Source of the DNA: Gimesia aquarii
Lineage (GTDB): Bacteria > Planctomycetota > Planctomycetia > Planctomycetales > Planctomycetaceae
Direction of reading: 5' to 3'
Length of the DNA stretch: 64,000 bases
Assembly: GCF_007748195.1 (NCBI RefSeq)
Contig: NZ_CP037920.1
Coordinates: 5,547,800-5,611,799, forward strand
The notes beneath the pieces are model-generated. The model had not been told where the DNA came from and searched no databases. It was given only the letters and a program-made list of their open reading frames with translations. Below are positions 38,543-47,507 of the stretch, one piece after another. Position 1 is the stretch's first letter. Every line of letters begins with the position of its first letter. A program made the translations under genes and the position numbers.

Positions 38543-38794
38543 TGATTTTTCAGACTTTCTCCTGAAAATTTGCTACCAGATAAATTAAGGTGGCAATTCA
38601 AATAATTTGTTGAACTCACAGCTTGAACTCAAGCCATCATAACGGCTTCGCTTCTGGTTATCCAGCAAGGCATACTCGCCATCGCGGTAAAATTTCTGCA
38701 TAATAATTTGATCTTTCTTCTCGGTTTCATCCGTTACTCATTAAGAGAATACAGTCCAGGGTAATCAATCTCCTGAAATACAAAGGCAAAATCG

Positions 38795-39226
38795 ATGCTC
38801 AAAGGAATCCCTCCCATAATCTCTCCTGATCTGATGTGTGTATTGATGAAAATGGGACATGGAGACGAACTTGTTTTAGCCGATGGGAATTTCCCTGCTG
38901 AATCGCACGCACAACGAATCATCCGTCTGGATGGCCATGATGTCCCTCAAATCCTCGACGCAATTCTGCGATTCTTTCCGCTGGACACGTTTGTCGAGCA
39001 ACCTGCGGGATTGATGAATCCCGTCGATGATCAAGCCGCTGAACCTCCCATCTGGGAAACTTATCAACGGCTCATTCAAACGCATGATGGTCGGAGTTTC
39101 GAACTTGAAAAAATCGAACGCTTCGAATTTTATGAACGAGCCAAAAACGCCTATGCAATCATCGCTACAAGCGAAACCGCCCTCTATGCCAACCTGATTC
39201 TGACCAAAGGCGTGGTTACCGAATGA
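38795..39226 (+). CDS. FucU/RbsD-family sugar mutarotase
   Basis: A 143-residue protein with MGHGDELVLADGNFPAES at residues 20-37; His22 and the following Asp are the conserved active-site residues of L-fucose mutarotase (FucU) and D-ribose pyranase. It interconverts anomers of a sugar, most likely fucose or a similar hexose, and resembles FucU more than RbsD. It stands alone next to TCA and purine genes, so context does not help. Fucose metabolism would fit the glycan-degrading repertoire of the window. Confidence 0.88.
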   Translation: MLKGIPPIISPDLMCVLMKMGHGDELVLADGNFPAESHAQRIIRLDGHDVPQILDAILRFFPLDTFVEQPAGLMNPVDDQAAEPPIWETYQRLIQTHDGRSFELEKIERFEFYERAKNAYAIIATSETALYANLILTKGVVTE

Positions 39227-39819
39227 TCTTCTTACTTTCGTAAGGATTTTCAGGTGTTTTTTCCTCTCTTGACATCATCACGCATCTCTCGAAACTGCGT
39301 GATCTGCGTCGCGCGCGTGAGAAAATAATTTACTTAGTGAATACATCCTCCGTTGATGATTTTATCACTATAAAAGTCGCTTGTTTCAACTACTTTCACT
39401 GATGAATCATAGTAATCAATTCTTGATCCTCACTCTCTTTTTTCCCGCTAACAAACGCCATCACACGCAAATCAGCTCTCGATGAATATACTTCACATCG
39501 CTTCAGAGCCCTTTCACGCATGGAACAATGCTTGACTCATTCACGCCTATCAAGAGAATAAACGAAATCATGAAACGACTGTGAATGACGTTAGAAACAT
39601 CTCATCTCCATGCACAAAGAACACAGATAGAAAAGTTCTCAGCCTTGAAGATAACACACAAAACCTGCGCCAGGATTCTATCTGAAAGTCACTTCTAACC
39701 AAGAGATGAAAATCTGTCAGTAAGAAAGAAAATTCAGAAGTACCTTTGAAGAAGAGCTGAGATCGCTACGCAAACGCGTTTTATTCACAATTCGTCTCTT
39801 GATGTCGATCAAGAACAGA
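39227..39819. other. 593-bp gene-free stretch between convergent fucU-like and purA genes
   Basis: No frame looks coding here in either direction. Convergent genes normally sit much closer together, so the length is unusual. It contains the stem-loop at 39277-39303 and small inverted repeats near both ends (CTTAC/GTAAG just after the fucU-like gene; TCTTGA/TCAAGA just before the purA stop). A non-coding RNA or decayed gene is possible but not demonstrated. Confidence 0.5.
39277..39303. promoter_or_regulatory. Isolated stem-loop in the fucU-purA gap
   Basis: ATCACGCA pairs perfectly with TGCGTGAT around an 11-base loop. No T tract follows on either strand, so it does not look like a standard terminator. 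Confidence 0.5.
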
Positions 39820-41106
39820 CTACTTCAACAAAATGGTCTGCTCACGATCAGGACCAACAGAAACAATCTCAACCGGCTTGCCAATGATTTCTTCAACTGC
39901 TTTGATATAAGCAATCGCATTTTCGGGCAGATCTTCCATCTTACGAATGCCGGTAATGTCTTCCTGCCACCCGGGAATCGTGCGGTAAATGGGTTTTGCC
40001 TGCTCCAGATCGAGAATATGACTGGGAAAATCAGTCACCTGTTGACCATTGACTTCGTAGGCTTCACAGACTTTTAACTCTTCCAGCCCACTTAAAACAT
40101 CAAGCAACATGACGGCGATGCAATCGACACCACTGATATTGGCTCCATAACGAGTCGCGACGGCATCAAACCACCCACACCGACGTGGGCGACCGGTAAC
40201 CGTTCCATACTCATTGCCTACATCGCGAATCCGTTGCCCTACACTGTCATGAAGTTCCGTCACAAAAGGTCCACCGCCAACACGTGTAGTATATGCTTTA
40301 ACGACACCAATCATTTTCTCAATATAGCGTTCCGAAACACCGCTTCCATTATGAATACCGCACCCGGAACTATTGGATGACGTGACATAAGGAAACGTCC
40401 CATGATCGATATCAAGCAAACTTCCCTGTGCCCCTTCAAACAAAATTTTTCGCTGTTCTGCGACCGCTTTTAAAAGGTAGGCATTGGTATCCACGACATG
40501 AGGTTTCAGGATTTTCGCATATTCTGAATATTCCTCGTAGATCGCATCAACACTCACAGGTTCTGCATCAGGATCGAGTGCCTGAAAGATATTATTTTTG
40601 TAAGCGACGATCTCCTCCAGTCGACTGCGGAAAAATTCGGGTCGAATTAAATCTCCCATGCGAATGGCATGTGTGCGACCGGCTTTATCGCGATAGCAAG
40701 TACCAATTCCCCGCATCGTAGTCCCGATGGCCTTCTCTTTGCGACTTTCTTCGAAAACAACCTCTTCCTGCATGTGATAAGGAAAAATCACGTGCGCACG
40801 ATCGCTGATCAAAAGCCGACTTGGCTCAATCGGACCATTCTGATCGCAGATTGACTCCATCTCTTTCAGAAATGCTTTCGGATTGATCACAACCCCACCT
40901 GTAATCACAGAGGTGACATTGGGGTTGAGAACACCCGCTGGTAACAGTGAGAGTTTATATGTTTTTCCGTCAAACTTGACGGTATGGCCTGCATTATTGC
41001 CACCCAGATAGCGAACCACGATTTCGTGCTGCTCTGAAAGTAAATCTACAATTTTGCCCTTGGCCTCATCGCCCCACTGTAATCCAATTACCGACGTCGC
41101 TGACAC
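39820..41106 (-). CDS. purA: Adenylosuccinate synthase
   Basis: A 428-residue enzyme that joins IMP and aspartate using GTP, the first committed step to AMP. The N-terminal [11 protein letters not shown] places Asp13, and NNAGHTV places His41, exactly the E. coli catalytic positions. The C-terminal part is complete. The longer open frame up to 41205 is not translated: GTG at 41106 has a GGGA ribosome site and gives the normal N-terminus. Confidence 0.96.
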   Translation of the reverse strand: MSATSVIGLQWGDEAKGKIVDLLSEQHEIVVRYLGGNNAGHTVKFDGKTYKLSLLPAGVLNPNVTSVITGGVVINPKAFLKEMESICDQNGPIEPSRLLISDRAHVIFPYHMQEEVVFEESRKEKAIGTTMRGIGTCYRDKAGRTHAIRMGDLIRPEFFRSRLEEIVAYKNNIFQALDPDAEPVSVDAIYEEYSEYAKILKPHVVDTNAYLLKAVAEQRKILFEGAQGSLLDIDHGTFPYVTSSNSSGCGIHNGSGVSERYIEKMIGVVKAYTTRVGGGPFVTELHDSVGQRIRDVGNEYGTVTGRPRRCGWFDAVATRYGANISGVDCIAVMLLDVLSGLEELKVCEAYEVNGQQVTDFPSHILDLEQAKPIYRTIPGWQEDITGIRKMEDLPENAIAYIKAVEEIIGKPVEIVSVGPDREQTILLK

Positions 41107-41268
41107 AAAACTATCCCGCTGGTTGAAATGAAAGAAAAAAATAAGAAAAAACACTCGATCTTGATTCAACTGGGAATCAAAAAACAGTACGCACAACGCG
41201 CGCACCGAGCCATTTTATCGAACAGATTGCCGTTTGGGGAGCGTTATGCGCCAGGATGATCTTAATAA

Positions 41269-41298
41269 TTGGATTTTCGATGCCTTAGCTGATATAAT
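41269..41298 (+). promoter_or_regulatory. Candidate promoter for the response regulator
   Basis: TTGGAT and TATAAT separated by 18 bp, about 55 bp before the ATG at 41352. The -10 box is perfect, the -35 box weak. Confidence 0.5.
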
Positions 41299-41351
41299 TG
41301 CATTTGCACACTTCTCCAGTGCGGGTCATGTGAAGAATTTATGCCAGGCTA

Positions 41352-41744
41352 ATGAACATATCTCCTCAGAAACGAATTTTAATCATTGACGATGATGAAG
41401 GGCTGATTGAACCGCTCCAATTTGCAATGGAAGCTGCTGGATATGAAGTTTTGACGGCCCATGATGGTAATGAAGGAGTCATGAAAATTGAGCGAGACGC
41501 CCCGGATCTCGTGCTGCTAGACCTTGTAATGCCCCGTCGTAGCGGTTTCGCAGTCCTCGAAAGCATGACAGACAAGAAGCCCCGCGCGCCCCGAATTGTG
41601 ATGGTCACAGGAAATACGGAACCAAAATATAGAGAACTCGCCATGGAACGAGGCGTAGATCGCTTTATCGCCAAGCCCTATCAGATCGAAGAACTGGTCG
41701 AGGTTGTGCAAGAATTATTAGCATCAGAGCAGCACCCATCGTAA
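41352..41744 (+). CDS. Single-domain response regulator
   Basis: A 130-residue CheY-like receiver without an output domain. The acidic pair is in DDDEG (Asp13/14), the phosphorylated residue is Asp57 (LVLLDLVMP), the switch Thr86 is in MVTGNTE and Lys108 in FIAKPY. No histidine kinase is nearby. It probably works by protein contact in a phosphorelay or motility/signalling pathway. Its stop lies inside the palindrome at 41735. Confidence 0.93.
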   Translation: MNISPQKRILIIDDDEGLIEPLQFAMEAAGYEVLTAHDGNEGVMKIERDAPDLVLLDLVMPRRSGFAVLESMTDKKPRAPRIVMVTGNTEPKYRELAMERGVDRFIAKPYQIEELVEVVQELLASEQHPS

Positions 41745-41754
41745 TTACGATGGG
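41735..41754. repeat. Perfect 20-bp palindrome at the convergent gene ends
   Basis: CCCATCGTAATTACGATGGG overlaps the stop codon of the response regulator and lies 20 bp from the stop of the FecR gene. It lacks a T tract. It may serve as a weak two-way terminator or a protein-binding site. Confidence 0.6.
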
Positions 41755-41774
41755 AAGCAGATATCGGCAAGCAA

Positions 41775-43214
41775 CTACGAACCAGCTTCATTATCTTGTT
41801 CAAGCAATTCTGTATGCCGAGGAACGGCTACAACTCCATACATGCTCTTGCCATCACCCCTCCCGATAAGCTTAGATGGCCCCAGAGTAATCGTACCGGT
41901 AGCAGGTGTATTCCTCTTCCAGACAGAAAAGACGCGATCAATACTACTGCCGGGGCCTTTCTCGACAACGCGAGTGATACTGGGAGGTGCGCCAGGATAC
42001 CGACCTTCATCCATTCCCACATCTGCCCCCGTATCATGAAAGTCTTTTGTGAGCCAGTTTGGTAACTGCAAACGGTTATCCAGGAGGATATATAACGATG
42101 AAGGAACGGCCAGTTCTACTTTCAACTGCAACTTTGATTCTGTGCGACTGTCATTAAACGTCATGACATAGTCACCACCGACCAAAAACTCTGGGAGACC
42201 TTCATCACCAATCGAATTCCACTGGTGAATACGGTCGACATACGCCTGAGCATCTTCTCCAAAGCCTCCACGCACGATGCGATAAAACTTCTTCACATCA
42301 TTAATCGAAAGATTATCTCTGACGGATTGAATCGCGACTTGCTGACTGTGCACATGATCGTGCTGGCTGAATGAGTCAGCATTGACATTAAGCAGTCGAT
42401 CGACAACTCCCAGGCTTGATAAACGGAGCCCTTCGCCCATGTAAAGCCGACTGGTTCCTCTCACCATGGTTGGTCGATTATCAGTATCAGCAACATCTAC
42501 TTCCCCTTCGAAGACAGCAACATGCGTCTCGCCAGATTCTGTGATAGAAACACCAAATTCTGTGCCAAGGTCAGTAACGTGAGCGATATTCGAATCGACG
42601 CGAAAACCCTTCGCTTCCTCATTGTCTGCCCGTGCGACCAGCGTACCTTCATGCAGAAGGACATGCATGGGTGACTTGACCTCCAACTTTCCAGGACCAT
42701 TCAAAGTCACAACGGCTCCCGATGTAAAACGAATCACTAATTCTCCGGATGTAATTTCGATGAAGTCGCCAACTCGAAGAGAATCACCAGTCTCAGGCAC
42801 TCGACCATCTGATGTAACTCCGTAACCGTTGGCGACCATCGCAACATTTGGTGACTGAGATTTCAGGTTAAAGAATATAGTAGCAGCAATAAAGAAAATG
42901 AGAGCGGAAACAGAAATGGCCTTGAACCAACCACGCGATTGATACTTCCGTTTTTCAACACGTTTCGCTTGAAAAACGCTCCGCTTCTCGGTGGCATCCA
43001 AAATGCTACGAATGCGCGATGCTGTTTCCGCTTCAGTCTCCTGAGGGGCCTGATAGCGAAAGACACTGTCAATCACAGAACAATCCAGTAAACGTTGAAC
43101 TGCCGTCGGGTCTTCTTTCAGTACAGCTTCCAATTTGAGAAAGTCATCAGGTGCAAGAGACTCGCCGCTGACATAACAACCGATTAAGCTATTGAGATCT
43201 TTAGATTGGTTCAT
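41775..43214 (-). CDS. FecR-domain membrane protein (module B)
   Basis: A 479-residue predicted sigma regulator. Residues 1-95 are cytoplasmic, a membrane helix lies at about 97-116, a FecR domain at about 150-250 (FTSGAVVTLNGPGKLEV, then NIAHVTDLGTEFGVSI), and a C-terminal beta-rich domain of about 200 residues follows, unlike the LamG of module A (contains LPNWLTKDFHDTGADVG). Its start overlaps the end of the sigma gene by four bases (ATGA), implying translational coupling. The different outer domain suggests that modules A and B sense different signals. Confidence 0.88.
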   Translation of the reverse strand: MNQSKDLNSLIGCYVSGESLAPDDFLKLEAVLKEDPTAVQRLLDCSVIDSVFRYQAPQETEAETASRIRSILDATEKRSVFQAKRVEKRKYQSRGWFKAISVSALIFFIAATIFFNLKSQSPNVAMVANGYGVTSDGRVPETGDSLRVGDFIEITSGELVIRFTSGAVVTLNGPGKLEVKSPMHVLLHEGTLVARADNEEAKGFRVDSNIAHVTDLGTEFGVSITESGETHVAVFEGEVDVADTDNRPTMVRGTSRLYMGEGLRLSSLGVVDRLLNVNADSFSQHDHVHSQQVAIQSVRDNLSINDVKKFYRIVRGGFGEDAQAYVDRIHQWNSIGDEGLPEFLVGGDYVMTFNDSRTESKLQLKVELAVPSSLYILLDNRLQLPNWLTKDFHDTGADVGMDEGRYPGAPPSITRVVEKGPGSSIDRVFSVWKRNTPATGTITLGPSKLIGRGDGKSMYGVVAVPRHTELLEQDNEAGS

Positions 43215-43810
43215 GATTCTGTTGATTTTCGTGACGAAATTTGATGTCGCAGACAGTCTGCTAATCGTTGATAAGAGCGAGCCAGTTGTTTGTAAATTGC
43301 ATCGATCGTCATTTCCATAGTTGATGCAATCGTTTCCACAGAAGACCCATCAATATAGCGTCGATGAACAATCTCCCGCGAACGAGAAGCCAGTCGTTCC
43401 AGACATAATTTTAAATAGTCATCGATTTCGACTTGCGAGCGTTTAATAAGTTCACTCTCCAGGAATTGTTCTCTCATCTGTTCCACCACTTCGGGAGAGA
43501 ACAGCATAGGCTGTCGCTTGACGTTGCGACGGTATTCAGACACGACATTCGTGGCCACTCCAAGAGCCCACGGAAGAAAGGGACGATCAATATCATAATT
43601 CGGGAAGCGTTGCCAAAGTCGAATCGCCACATTTTGAGCCACATCATCGAGATCGGATTGATTGGGTAACAGAGTCCGAAGAAAGCGACGAATCCTTTGC
43701 TCGTTCGCCGTAAACACAACAACGAAATAAGATTCTCCTGCCTCTTCTTCATTAGACATCTTGCTGTCCAATTCACTGGAGTCCATTCGAGATAAGTTTT
43801 CTTTCGTCAT
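43211..43810 (-). CDS. ECF sigma factor (module B)
   Basis: A 199-residue ECF sigma with region 2 (FTANEQRIRRFLRTLLPNQS, LDDVAQNVAIRLWQRF, LPWALGVATNVVSEYRR) and region 4 (LASRSREIVHRRYIDGSSVE, IASTMEMTIDAIYKQLARSY). It is related to the module A sigma but has its own recognition helix, so promoters may differ. GTG at 43846 and ATG at 43825 are in frame; ATG 43810 has GGAG at the right distance. It overlaps the FecR gene by 4 bp and follows the lipoprotein gene by 73 bp. Confidence 0.92.
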   Translation of the reverse strand: MTKENLSRMDSSELDSKMSNEEEAGESYFVVVFTANEQRIRRFLRTLLPNQSDLDDVAQNVAIRLWQRFPNYDIDRPFLPWALGVATNVVSEYRRNVKRQPMLFSPEVVEQMREQFLESELIKRSQVEIDDYLKLCLERLASRSREIVHRRYIDGSSVETIASTMEMTIDAIYKQLARSYQRLADCLRHQISSRKSTES

Positions 43811-43883
43811 CCATATCTCCGTCATAACAAACGAGGAATCATCCACAATTTCCGATCTTCAAAATACAGCAATCGTACAATAA

Positions 43884-44357
43884 TTATCCCTCTTGTTCTA
43901 AAGGATTCACTCGACGTTTTGAATGTTTCGCTGTTTCTGTTGGCCCTGTCACCTCAAATTTAAATTCCTGAGAACCAGGCTTAATTTCAACTGTTTTGAA
44001 AGGCGACTGATATTTTTCATCAATGGGAGTCGATACACTCTGACCTTCCATCAACTCAAAATTGGGAATCGTTTGCAGAAACACTTCATGCGCGCCCAGT
44101 AATGCGCCAGACCGATCCTGCGTGTAAGATAGCACAAACCTGCCATCTTCATCAGTGGTCGCCACAGCAGGCCGACCTGATTTGACCGGTTGAAAAGTGA
44201 CAACAAGACTCGCGCCCGGCTGACCATCTACAAGCACTAAACCAGTTACTTTTCCAAGTTCCGGGCTTTGATTGCAGCCAGACAAACTCAGAAAAGTTCC
44301 GCAAATCACTAAGAAGCTCATCAAATGCCAAGAAAAACGATACCAGAGATTGAGCAT
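43884..44357 (-). CDS. Small lipoprotein with carboxypeptidase-regulatory-like domain (module B)
   Basis: A 157-residue protein with a clear lipoprotein signal: hydrophobic stretch then LSLSGC near residue 28. One transthyretin-like beta-sandwich follows (VTGLVLVDGQPGASLVVTF, TDEDGRFVLSY, GALLGAHEVFLQ), matching the lipoprotein of module A in length and landmarks. It ends in a basic tail (KHSKRRVNP). It would be anchored in the envelope. It is separated from the pseudopilin gene by 101 bp containing a terminator. Confidence 0.87.
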   Translation of the reverse strand: MLNLWYRFSWHLMSFLVICGTFLSLSGCNQSPELGKVTGLVLVDGQPGASLVVTFQPVKSGRPAVATTDEDGRFVLSYTQDRSGALLGAHEVFLQTIPNFELMEGQSVSTPIDEKYQSPFKTVEIKPGSQEFKFEVTGPTETAKHSKRRVNPLEQEG

Positions 44358-44405
44358 AAAAAACCTAAAATATCACCACGACTAAGGTGGTCCAACAAAA
44401 TGTTT

Positions 44406-44435
44406 AAAAAAGCGAGTAGCAGGCCCGATACTCGC
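44406..44435 (-). terminator. Intrinsic terminator between pseudopilin and lipoprotein genes (module B)
   Basis: GCGAGTA pairs perfectly with TACTCGC around a 10-base loop and is followed by six T on the minus strand, 24 bp after the pseudopilin stop. It would give excess pseudopilin mRNA over lipoprotein and sigma mRNA. Confidence 0.85.
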
Positions 44436-44458
44436 AAAGAAATCTTCAAGCTGAATCG

Positions 44459-45475
44459 CTAGAAATCTCCGATTGTCTGTCCGTCCTGAATCCCTACAAG
44501 CCGCTCAAGCGTACTGTCAATCGGCCCGTTTGGATTAGGTTGTCCACTCGTACGTGTGGTACGAAAATCAATATTTTCTGAAAGAAAACGTACTGAGCCA
44601 TCAAATAAAAGTACCTGAACTCCGCCAACATGCTGGCTGCTCAAGCTTTCCTTTCGCGTGTGAACACTGGTCGAAGTGCTATTAATTCCGCCTCGCAACG
44701 TAAATCCCACATCATCCACACAGTCATCGGCGTTAGCTTCTGCACAACCGATCCAGACACCGGCATCATGATGGACGGTCCCCACCTTATAGGCTCGTTC
44801 ACCGAGGGCAATCGAATTGGAAGTGCCATCGGTAATATCGCGGACTCGTCGTTGTGTTTTTCTTGTATAGCCAAAGCCCCCCGTCTGGGCATCTTCGTAA
44901 GTACCATTTCCTGCATTGTTATAAGTCGGATTTCGCCCCCGAGAGTGCCCAAATGCTGCGAAGTAATTGGAAGTTGAAACAGGCTTTGCAGGACTATAGC
45001 CACCACCAAATGAAAGCGGTGGGTTAGTCGCATTAAACTGACTTCGGTTATTGACAGCGGGCCCCGTATCGGAAGGACATCGGAACGCGGGAAACGGTCG
45101 ATCGGCCGGGCTATTCGTGGCCTGTACGACGGAAGCCAAACTCACATTCCCTACATTCATTTGATTATAAAGTGGCGCCTGATCAATGTAAGGTAACAGC
45201 ATACTACACCACCCCCACCCCGGCGTATTCCCGGCGGTCAAATTCGTTGGTTGATACACCAAAGCCGGGAACATGCGATAGACGTCGTGATAATTGTGTA
45301 AAGCAAGACCAAGCTGTTTCAGGTTATTTTTACATTGTGTTCGACGGGCCGCTTCGCGTGCCTGCTGAACAGCGGGCAGTAATAACGCAATTAATATGGC
45401 GATAATGGCAATCACAACTAACAGCTCAATGAGAGTGAAACCAGGGCGCTTCTGTATTTTCACAAACACGTGCAT
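44459..45475 (-). CDS. DUF1559 pseudopilin-like protein, H-x9-DG type (module B)
   Basis: A 338-residue protein with the prepilin N-terminus [20 protein letters not shown] and, near the end, HVGGVQVLLFDG (His, nine residues, Asp-Gly). It is a homologue of the module A protein at 7114-8142. It should be processed by a prepilin peptidase and displayed outside. The ATG at 45475 has GAGGAG only two bases away; GTG at 45469 would have an ideal 8-base spacing and may be the real start. Confidence 0.93.
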   Translation of the reverse strand: MHVFVKIQKRPGFTLIELLVVIAIIAILIALLLPAVQQAREAARRTQCKNNLKQLGLALHNYHDVYRMFPALVYQPTNLTAGNTPGWGWCSMLLPYIDQAPLYNQMNVGNVSLASVVQATNSPADRPFPAFRCPSDTGPAVNNRSQFNATNPPLSFGGGYSPAKPVSTSNYFAAFGHSRGRNPTYNNAGNGTYEDAQTGGFGYTRKTQRRVRDITDGTSNSIALGERAYKVGTVHHDAGVWIGCAEANADDCVDDVGFTLRGGINSTSTSVHTRKESLSSQHVGGVQVLLFDGSVRFLSENIDFRTTRTSGQPNPNGPIDSTLERLVGIQDGQTIGDF

Positions 45476-45883
45476 GACTCCTCAAAAATGAGATAGAACG
45501 GGGTCCCGGAACGACGAGAGTCTAAAAAGAACCAGTTTCAACGCAAAAAAATGCTCTCTAAGATTAAATTGGCAGAATCTTAATATTCTTGGACAATAAA
45601 TCTAAGAATTAGCTATTTTTTTCGGAAACTTTCTAATTCAGAATGCTCACAAGATTTAGCAGCGGGTATGAGCAAACCGGGTTCAGATAAATGACAGAAT
45701 TTTTCTCGTGAAGATCTATTAAAATGGAATCAAATTCAGACTCGGAAGAGAGCCTCTGAGGTATGATAGTTTAGTGTTGAACTGGCAATTCAATTCTGAA
45801 TGAACTCTTTTTGCAGAGCCTCGGGGTCGAGATGGAGAATAACAGCGAGCATTCATCTATTCGCCCTTTGGAATATTATCAAA
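45476..45883. other. Intergenic region between module B and the HEAT protein gene
   Basis: About 408 bp without a plausible gene. The module B promoter must lie here, in the AT-rich part nearest 45480-45660. The other end is the 3' region of the HEAT gene. No convincing terminator or palindrome was identified. Confidence 0.5.
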
Positions 45884-47131
45884 TCATTGTGCTTCAGAAG
45901 ATGATTCGTCGCAGACTCGTTCAAACGTTTCCAGATCAATTTCCCTGAGAGCAATTGCTGCTTCTGAGCTTAATCTGTGATCGAGTTGTAATTCCATTTG
46001 TAGTTTTGCTGCCGGGCTTATTTCAGAGTGGCCTTTTAACTCCTCTTTTGATTCATCTATGATCTTCACCAGGACAGGTACCGCTTTAATCGCCTTCGGT
46101 CCCAGATTTTTTAATGATGTTGCTGCAGCAACACGAGAAATTCCATATTTTTTTTCATTCAGCGTATCAATCAGCGTCTGAATGACTTCTGGTTTCGCAG
46201 AACCGATCGCTCCCAGCGCATTCACCATCGAACTACGAGTTAATTCCTGCTGGCGCTTACTATGTCTGTCTGGATTCTTAAGCAATTTTAAAGCATCGAG
46301 TATTGCGGGAACCGCTGGTTCTGATTGAGATCCCAATTGTCCCAGCGCTAATGCTGCCTCACTTTGACAGTTAAGACTCTCATCAAATAACATTTCTGAG
46401 AGAGCGTCGATGACTCTTTTGTCGGGCGTTCCTACCTTACATATCGATTTGGCAGCAATCACTCGAACAGTAGCGACCGGGTCTTTTAATGCCAGTAGCA
46501 CTTCCGGAAGCACTGCTTCCGCGCGCTTACCAAATAGTCCAATATGATAGATTGATTCTGCGCGTATACTTCCACTAGGATCTTTCAATAATTCGGCTAA
46601 GATCGGAAGCGTTTCCGCTGCTTTTGTAGTATCGATGTGGGCAATTGCCTGTGCCGCAGAAAATCTGACATTCTTATCCTCGTCATTCAAGGCTTGAATT
46701 AAAGCCTGCGCCACCTGTTGATTTTCATGACCAGGTGCGATTTTGCTCAACATATACATTGCTTGAGTTCTTGTCTTGGCCTCTTCCATAGGCTGTACTT
46801 TTTCAACCAAGCCTGAAATGGAATCAGATCCAAGCTCAGTAAAAGCCAGACTGAGAGTCGGCGCATAAACGGTTTTGGGATTCGAATCAAGTAATTCGAT
46901 GAGCCGTGGGACTGCCAGTTCCGTTACCTCATTTAATTTTACTTTTTTGAGAGCTTTTTCCGTTTCAGGTACGTTGAAGGATTCCACTGCTTGGACCAGT
47001 TCTTCGACTGCCTGACTTTGTGTATTATGCCCGGTAAGATAAATCAGTAAACCAATGGCTACAATCACCAAACAGGCTACTACGAAGATATCTCTAGTAT
47101 TTATCCACGAAGATGGTTTGGATTGAGACAT
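45884..47131 (-). CDS. Membrane-anchored HEAT-repeat protein
   Basis: A 415-residue protein with an N-terminal membrane anchor (about residues 14-32, FVVACLVIVAIGLLIYLTG) and a solenoid of HEAT/PBS-lyase-type repeats (for example ALIQALNDEDKNVRFSAAQA, LLKDPSGSIRAESIYH and LLALKDPVATVRVIAAKS). The solenoid would face the periplasm and bind other proteins. Function unknown. It follows the molybdenum hydroxylase operon in the same direction with a gap of 94 bp; whether it is co-transcribed is unclear. Confidence 0.85.
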   Translation of the reverse strand: MSQSKPSSWINTRDIFVVACLVIVAIGLLIYLTGHNTQSQAVEELVQAVESFNVPETEKALKKVKLNEVTELAVPRLIELLDSNPKTVYAPTLSLAFTELGSDSISGLVEKVQPMEEAKTRTQAMYMLSKIAPGHENQQVAQALIQALNDEDKNVRFSAAQAIAHIDTTKAAETLPILAELLKDPSGSIRAESIYHIGLFGKRAEAVLPEVLLALKDPVATVRVIAAKSICKVGTPDKRVIDALSEMLFDESLNCQSEAALALGQLGSQSEPAVPAILDALKLLKNPDRHSKRQQELTRSSMVNALGAIGSAKPEVIQTLIDTLNEKKYGISRVAAATSLKNLGPKAIKAVPVLVKIIDESKEELKGHSEISPAAKLQMELQLDHRLSSEAAIALREIDLETFERVCDESSSEAQ

Positions 47132-47225
47132 AATTATTTTCGTCAGTTACCAGCGATGAGATTGATGAATAAAACTGAAAGCTAAAAAGTGAACGATTAA
47201 GAATCATTGAAAGATCAATTTGATT

Positions 47226-47489
47226 TCAACCACCACCAATGGCGGGAAGGAAGTGTATTTCACTTTCGGAAGAAACTTTCTGCGACAAACCGCGGGGCGT
47301 CACATTTTGGTCGACGGTCACCGAAGTCCCCGCCCTGAGTTTCCCCTCAGGGCAAAGTCGCTCCATTACCCCTGGATACTCGTTGTCCAGAGACTGTACC
47401 GCTTCCAGAACCGTGGCTCCCTCCACAATCATTTCTTCCTTTCCTCCACAGTAAGATCTCAGTAACGGCGGAATGAATAAACGCGGCAT
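47226..47489 (-). CDS. MoaD/ThiS-like ubiquitin-fold protein
   Basis: An 87-residue protein resembling MoaD/ThiS: LFIPPLLRSYCGG, hydrophobic beta-grasp strands, then SEIHFLPAIGGG as the last residues. The terminal Gly-Gly is the sulfur-carrying end in this family, activated by a MoeB/ThiF-type enzyme. It starts 18 bp after the molybdopterin subunit and has an AGGAG site, so belongs to the hydroxylase operon. It may serve molybdopterin synthesis or sulfuration for this enzyme; no activating enzyme is adjacent. The end is Gly-Gly-Gly rather than the common Gly-Gly. Confidence 0.82.
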   Translation of the reverse strand: MPRLFIPPLLRSYCGGKEEMIVEGATVLEAVQSLDNEYPGVMERLCPEGKLRAGTSVTVDQNVTPRGLSQKVSSESEIHFLPAIGGG

Positions 47490-47507
47490 TCTCGATACTA
47501 CTCCTGA

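Noticed and set aside
39277..39303. Terminator for purA or the fucU-like gene
   Set aside because: The stem is good but no T run follows on either strand and it lies far from purA.
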